Of a stretch of 8,686 nt of DNA, positions 6,089 to 8,686 are shown one piece after another; the stretch's first letter is position 1, and the number at the start of each line of letters is the position of its first letter. The notes beneath the pieces were generated by a model. That model had not been told where the DNA came from and ran no database searches. It saw only the letters and a list, made by a program, of their open reading frames with translations. The translations under genes were made by a program, and so were the position numbers. Origin of the DNA: Candidatus Sumerlaeota bacterium (GTDB lineage: Bacteria; Sumerlaeota; Sumerlaeia; JADFCT01); contig JAPLSP010000230.1 in NCBI GenBank assembly GCA_026398575.1, positions 1 through 8,686 of the forward strand, written 5' to 3'.

Positions 6089-6102
6089 CGCGGATCGCCG
6101 CG
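6089..6102 (-). terminator. Weak hairpin after the NIPSNAP gene
   Basis: CGCGG-ATCG-CCGCG makes a 5-bp stem 22 bases beyond the NIPSNAP stop. It is followed on the minus strand only by CTTAAACC, with no real T tract. It may weaken read-through towards 6003 but is a poor terminator by sequence. Confidence 0.25.
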
Positions 6103-6124
6103 TCTGCACTCTGCGCTCCGCTTC

Positions 6125-6910
6125 CTATTTCATCGGCGAAAAATCCGTTGGCGCCATGAACGTGGATTTCACGCCGTCCTGGACCGTCAACGAACCGCCG
6201 GCTTTGTCTTCCGAAGCTTTCTTGGCCGCGACCCAATCGGGATCGGCGCGGAAATTCTTGAACGACGTGTCGGCGGCTTCTTTGCTCTTGTGAGCCAGCA
6301 TATAGACCAGCGTGTCATCCGCGCCTTTGTCCTTGTCCACCGGCGTCCAATATCCGATCTGCGTCATGCCGTGCTTGGCAAAGAGAGTGACGGTGTGATC
6401 GCGGAAACGGGACAGCAGATTGGGCAGCTTATCTTGAGCAGCCTGATAGACGCGCAGTTCGAAGGCGCGCGGCTCGCCGGCGGCGGTTGGCTTGACTTCG
6501 GGCGAGAAATCGGTGGCCTTCAGGAAGACCGAATCCGACTTCGCAACCAGCTTGCCATCTTTTTCGGATTCCTTTTGCGCAGCTTTCCAGTCGGGATCCG
6601 CGCCGAACTCCTTCCAAGCTTTGTCGCGCGCGTCCTTGTCGGGGTAAGCGAGCATATAGACCAGTTTGTTGTCCGGATTCTCCGTCGGAATCCAGTAGCC
6701 GATATTGGTCATGCCGTGCTTCTCAAAGAGTTTGAGGGTATGATTGCGGAAGCGGGCGCAGAGCGCGTCGAGTTTTCCGGGCGCGGCGAAATAGGTGCGC
6801 ATCTCGAACAGGCGGTTTTCTTTCGGGGCGGGCGTGGTTGTTGGTTCGGCGGCGTTCAGGCTCAGGGCGCTCATTACGATGATCGCGCAAAGCGGGATGT
6901 AGGGCTTCAT
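6125..6910 (-). CDS. Secreted protein with two tandem NIPSNAP domains
   Basis: This 261-residue protein has a signal peptide (KPYIPLCAIIVMSALSLNAA, cut near residue 21) and a short Pro/Thr linker. Two NIPSNAP repeats follow, at about 34-136 and 149-259. Each has the same landmarks: FEMRTY or FELRVY, RFRNHT or RFRDHT, LFEKHGMTNIGYW or LFAKHGMTQIGYW, LVYMLA, and a closing DPDW-AAK/Q block. NIPSNAP domains adopt a dimeric alpha-beta barrel fold; the role of bacterial secreted forms is unknown. The two repeats can mimic the dimer within one chain. The frame is open to a GTG at 6925, but AAGGA lies just upstream of the ATG at 6910, so that start is chosen. A promoter at 6941-6970 serves it. The next minus-strand gene is 122 bases downstream and has its own promoter. 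Confidence 0.88.
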   Translation of the reverse strand: MKPYIPLCAIIVMSALSLNAAEPTTTPAPKENRLFEMRTYFAAPGKLDALCARFRNHTLKLFEKHGMTNIGYWIPTENPDNKLVYMLAYPDKDARDKAWKEFGADPDWKAAQKESEKDGKLVAKSDSVFLKATDFSPEVKPTAAGEPRAFELRVYQAAQDKLPNLLSRFRDHTVTLFAKHGMTQIGYWTPVDKDKGADDTLVYMLAHKSKEAADTSFKNFRADPDWVAAKKASEDKAGGSLTVQDGVKSTFMAPTDFSPMK

Positions 6911-6940
6911 ATCTTTTCCTTTCACATGATGTGTGAGAAA

Positions 6941-6970
6941 ATATTACCTCCAAGCGGCTCGAGGGGTCAA
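6941..6970 (-). promoter_or_regulatory. Sigma70-like promoter of the NIPSNAP gene
   Basis: On the minus strand TTGACC (6965-6970) is followed after 18 bases by TAATAT (6941-6946). The hexamers match five and four of six consensus bases. The start site would be near 6934, about 24 bases before the ATG at 6910. This places the promoter outside the palindrome cluster that begins near 6991. Confidence 0.5.
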
Positions 6971-6990
6971 AGAAAAAAGGCGTTTGGGAT

Positions 6991-7121
6991 TTGGAGTTTG
7001 GAGTTCAACCTTTAGGTTGTGTCTTCCGCCATCTTTAGATGGGTCTCAAGCTCAAAATGGAACGTGGCGCTAAGAGGCCGCTCCAACCTAAAGGTTGGGG
7101 GCAAACACCATCTAAAGATGG
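6991..7121. repeat. Mosaic of two 14-bp palindromes, each in both orientations
   Basis: Palindrome P, CAACCTTTAGGTTG, lies at 7006-7019 and in reverse form, CAACCTAAAGGTTG, at 7084-7097. Palindrome Q, CCATCTTTAGATGG, lies at 7029-7042 and in reverse form at 7108-7121. Each has 6-bp arms around TT or AA and shares the central CTTTAG or CTAAAG. On the left the order is GGAGTT, P, Q. Reading the right side on the other strand gives GGAGTT, Q, P, so the two modules are swapped behind the same flank. The block is non-coding and fills the gap between the NIPSNAP and beta-helix genes. Confidence 0.85.
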
Positions 7122-7178
7122 AACTCCAAACGGAACTCCGAACGGAACTCCGAACGGAACTCCTAACGAACTCCTAAC
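7120..7178. repeat. 12-bp tandem repeat GGAACTCCGAAC, nearly five copies
   Basis: Units start at 7120, 7132, 7144, 7156 and 7168. They vary at position 9 (A, G, G, T, T), and the last lacks one base. The plus frame across it reads NGTPNGTPN and is not a credible gene. The final unit contains the stop codon of the beta-helix gene (7174-7176), so the array directly abuts that gene. A related GGAGTTTGGAGTT on the opposite strand lies just left of the first palindrome. Confidence 0.88.
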
Positions 7179-8547
7179 GCTTCAAGATTACAAAAGCTAC
7201 GAATTCGGTCTTCATTGGCACAGCGATTGTTTCGCCATCACACTTGCCCTCGAAAACCGGCTTGCCATAGAAATCTTTGGGATCAAGCAAGCGATAGTTC
7301 TCGCCTGATTTGAGAAAAGGAGCGGTGGACGCCTTTACTTCCGACGCTTTCGTCCAGTTGAAGATGGCCAGATGGGCGCGGGTGGGGTCGTATTTGTTGG
7401 GGATCAGGATGGCTTGAGGCGCTTCGGGACGCTTGTCTTTCGCGTAGATCTTATTCCCTTCGTTGATGACTTTTTCGCAGTTGGCGGGCGAGATGCCGCC
7501 GCCGACAACGACGTTGTCACGAATCTCGCAGTGCTTGTAGCTGCTGACCGAGATTGAGCCATTGGCCACAATGTTTCCTATCGCTTTGCAGTCCTCATGC
7601 GGCTTGCCGGTGTAGCCGATTTGCAGATTTGCGTTATACAGGTAGTTTCGCAGCGCCTGGTTGTCCTTGTTGCCGGGCGCCCCACCGCCAATAAGGAGGC
7701 GGTCGCCCTGGGGCGTCAGGCTGTAGCCGATATTGTCTTCGATATGGAATCCATTCACGAAGGCCGCTTTCGATCCGTATGCTTGGATGAGTTGCTGCCC
7801 GCCGCCCCAGGGCGTGCTCAGGATGCATCCGGAGATCGTTTTCAGGCCGTCCTTGTTCTGCGTGTAGATGCAATGGCCGTGGTTGCGGTCGGTGGACTTC
7901 CAGCCATTGTCGTAGATCAGGCAGCCGTGGACCTCGCTGTCGAGCGCGCCAACCCAGAAGCTGATGCCCTGGCAGGTTTGGTGAATCATGAGGTTGATGT
8001 ATTTGCAGCCTTTGCTATTGGCGACGTGAAGTCCGCCCAGCGGGCCGCTCAGATCCGCCGGCGCGGAACCGGGCGTTTTGGTCTCCCTCTGAAGGTCGGA
8101 GACGATCATCTCCAAATCCCAGAGCCAGACGTATTCCGCTTTCCCTTTGAAGCCGAGTTGGAGTCCGCTGTCAATTGTGGCGCGCTCGCCCGGATAGGCG
8201 CGGATATGAATCGGCGCCTTCTCCGTCCCTGAAAGGCTCACAATCCATCCCATCGTGTCGTGCTTGCGGTCGGGATTTTTATAGACGCCGCCGCGAATCC
8301 AGATCACGTCGCCGGGTTTGATCGGATGCTTGCCTTCGAGGGCGGAAACGATGTCCCAAGGATCTTCCTTGGCGCCCGTGGCGGTGGGCTTGCCGTCGGG
8401 CGAAACGAAATGCTGCGCGGCGCCGGATGCAATTGGAACCGCCGCCGACCAGGCGCCGGGCAGGATGGAATCTTCCGCTGCGCCGACTCGGATTCCGTTC
8501 GCCAGAAGCAGCGCGGCCGTCAATGCAATGGTTTTGATCATCTTCAT
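7174..8547 (-). CDS. Secreted right-handed parallel beta-helix protein
   Basis: This 457-residue protein begins with a signal peptide (MKMIKTIALTAALLLANGIRVGAAE, cut near residue 24). Next comes a block typical of pectate-lyase-like beta-helix proteins: HFVSPDGKPTATGAKEDPW (46-64) and PGDVIWIRGGVYK (78-90), then IHIRAYPGERATID (113-126). Residues 135-360 hold repeated short strands with Asn/Gly turns, such as GCKYINLMIH, SEVHGCLIYDNG, HCEIRDNVVVGG and CKAIGNIVANG, which suit helix rungs. The C-terminal 75 residues, from PNKYDPTRAHLAIFNW to EFVAFVILKR, look like a separate small beta domain. Such proteins often bind or cleave polysaccharides; I see no definite catalytic triad, so enzyme activity is unproven. 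The frame is open to 8616, but the signal peptide begins at the ATG at 8547; its ribosome site is weak. Confidence 0.83.
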   Translation of the reverse strand: MKMIKTIALTAALLLANGIRVGAAEDSILPGAWSAAVPIASGAAQHFVSPDGKPTATGAKEDPWDIVSALEGKHPIKPGDVIWIRGGVYKNPDRKHDTMGWIVSLSGTEKAPIHIRAYPGERATIDSGLQLGFKGKAEYVWLWDLEMIVSDLQRETKTPGSAPADLSGPLGGLHVANSKGCKYINLMIHQTCQGISFWVGALDSEVHGCLIYDNGWKSTDRNHGHCIYTQNKDGLKTISGCILSTPWGGGQQLIQAYGSKAAFVNGFHIEDNIGYSLTPQGDRLLIGGGAPGNKDNQALRNYLYNANLQIGYTGKPHEDCKAIGNIVANGSISVSSYKHCEIRDNVVVGGGISPANCEKVINEGNKIYAKDKRPEAPQAILIPNKYDPTRAHLAIFNWTKASEVKASTAPFLKSGENYRLLDPKDFYGKPVFEGKCDGETIAVPMKTEFVAFVILKR

Positions 8548-8660
8548 ATCACACAGCGCGATAAATAATGCAGATAGCGCTCTGAGTTGAAAATTCACAT
8601 ACATATTTCTGCCCAAGGAACCAATGTAATGCGGTCGGATGCGGCGCCAGCTTTTGGAGT

Positions 8661-8678
8661 AAGGTGGCTTGCCGCCTT
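8661..8678. repeat. Palindrome AAGGTGGC-TT-GCCGCCTT at the window end
   Basis: Eight-base arms pair with one G-T mismatch that is a wobble in plus-strand RNA, and CTTTTTT follows. By shape it is a terminator for plus-strand transcription, but no plus-strand gene lies just upstream. It is 114 bases upstream of the divergent beta-helix start. It more likely belongs to a dispersed palindromic repeat family, cut off by the window edge. Confidence 0.5.
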
Positions 8679-8686
8679 CTTTTTTG

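Noticed and set aside
7039..7308. Plus-strand open frame with NGTPNGTPN repeats
   Set aside because: It arises from the 12-bp array and runs antisense into the well-supported beta-helix gene.
8548..8616. N-terminal extension of the beta-helix protein
   Set aside because: It would bury the signal peptide that starts at 8547 behind 23 extra residues.

Overview
The window looks like a bacterial chromosome segment of moderate to high GC. The likely source is the PVC group (Verrucomicrobiota, Planctomycetota or Lentisphaerota) or a neighbouring, mostly uncultured phylum. This rests on the type of gene content: a two-domain secreted NIPSNAP protein, a secreted beta-helix protein, an ASKHA/ferredoxin corrinoid activator, and short palindromic repeats filling the gaps. 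It is an inference without a marker gene, so confidence is modest.

Layout. Bases 1-812 (+) hold the C-terminal end of an unrecognised gene and then an unrecognised multipass membrane protein. Bases 813-1190 are a non-coding gap filled by a palindrome-rich repeat of about 68 bp, present in both orientations and facing each other. Bases 1191-2914 (-) hold a likely two-gene operon: a ComF-type phosphoribosyltransferase-like protein followed by a SAM-dependent methyltransferase. The short divergent gap 2915-2994 carries a consensus-like promoter with an embedded inverted repeat. Downstream on the + strand lie a VapB antitoxin, a VapC PIN-domain toxin and, only 16 bp after vapC, a 619-residue activator of corrinoid proteins. 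The vapBC pair is clearly AT-richer than its surroundings.

A factor-independent terminator at 5511-5557 serves the minus-strand genes that follow. These are a small secreted beta-rich protein with a run of seven glycines, a secreted tandem NIPSNAP protein, and a large secreted right-handed beta-helix protein. The first two have recognisable sigma70-like promoters of their own. The gap between the NIPSNAP and beta-helix genes is a mosaic of two 14-bp palindromes, each in both orientations, plus a 12-bp tandem repeat that runs into the end of the beta-helix gene.

How the genes work together. Only vapB-vapC and comF-methyltransferase look like real functional or transcriptional units. The corrinoid activator has no methyltransferase or corrinoid protein beside it, so its partner must be encoded elsewhere. 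The three minus-strand secreted proteins may belong to an extracellular or periplasmic programme, perhaps polysaccharide use, but nothing here proves it. I found no rRNA, tRNA, CRISPR array, transposase or phage gene, and no clearly novel multi-gene system. The most unusual material is the repeat architecture in the two gaps, the operator-like structure before vapB, and the orphan corrinoid activator placed directly behind a toxin-antitoxin pair.
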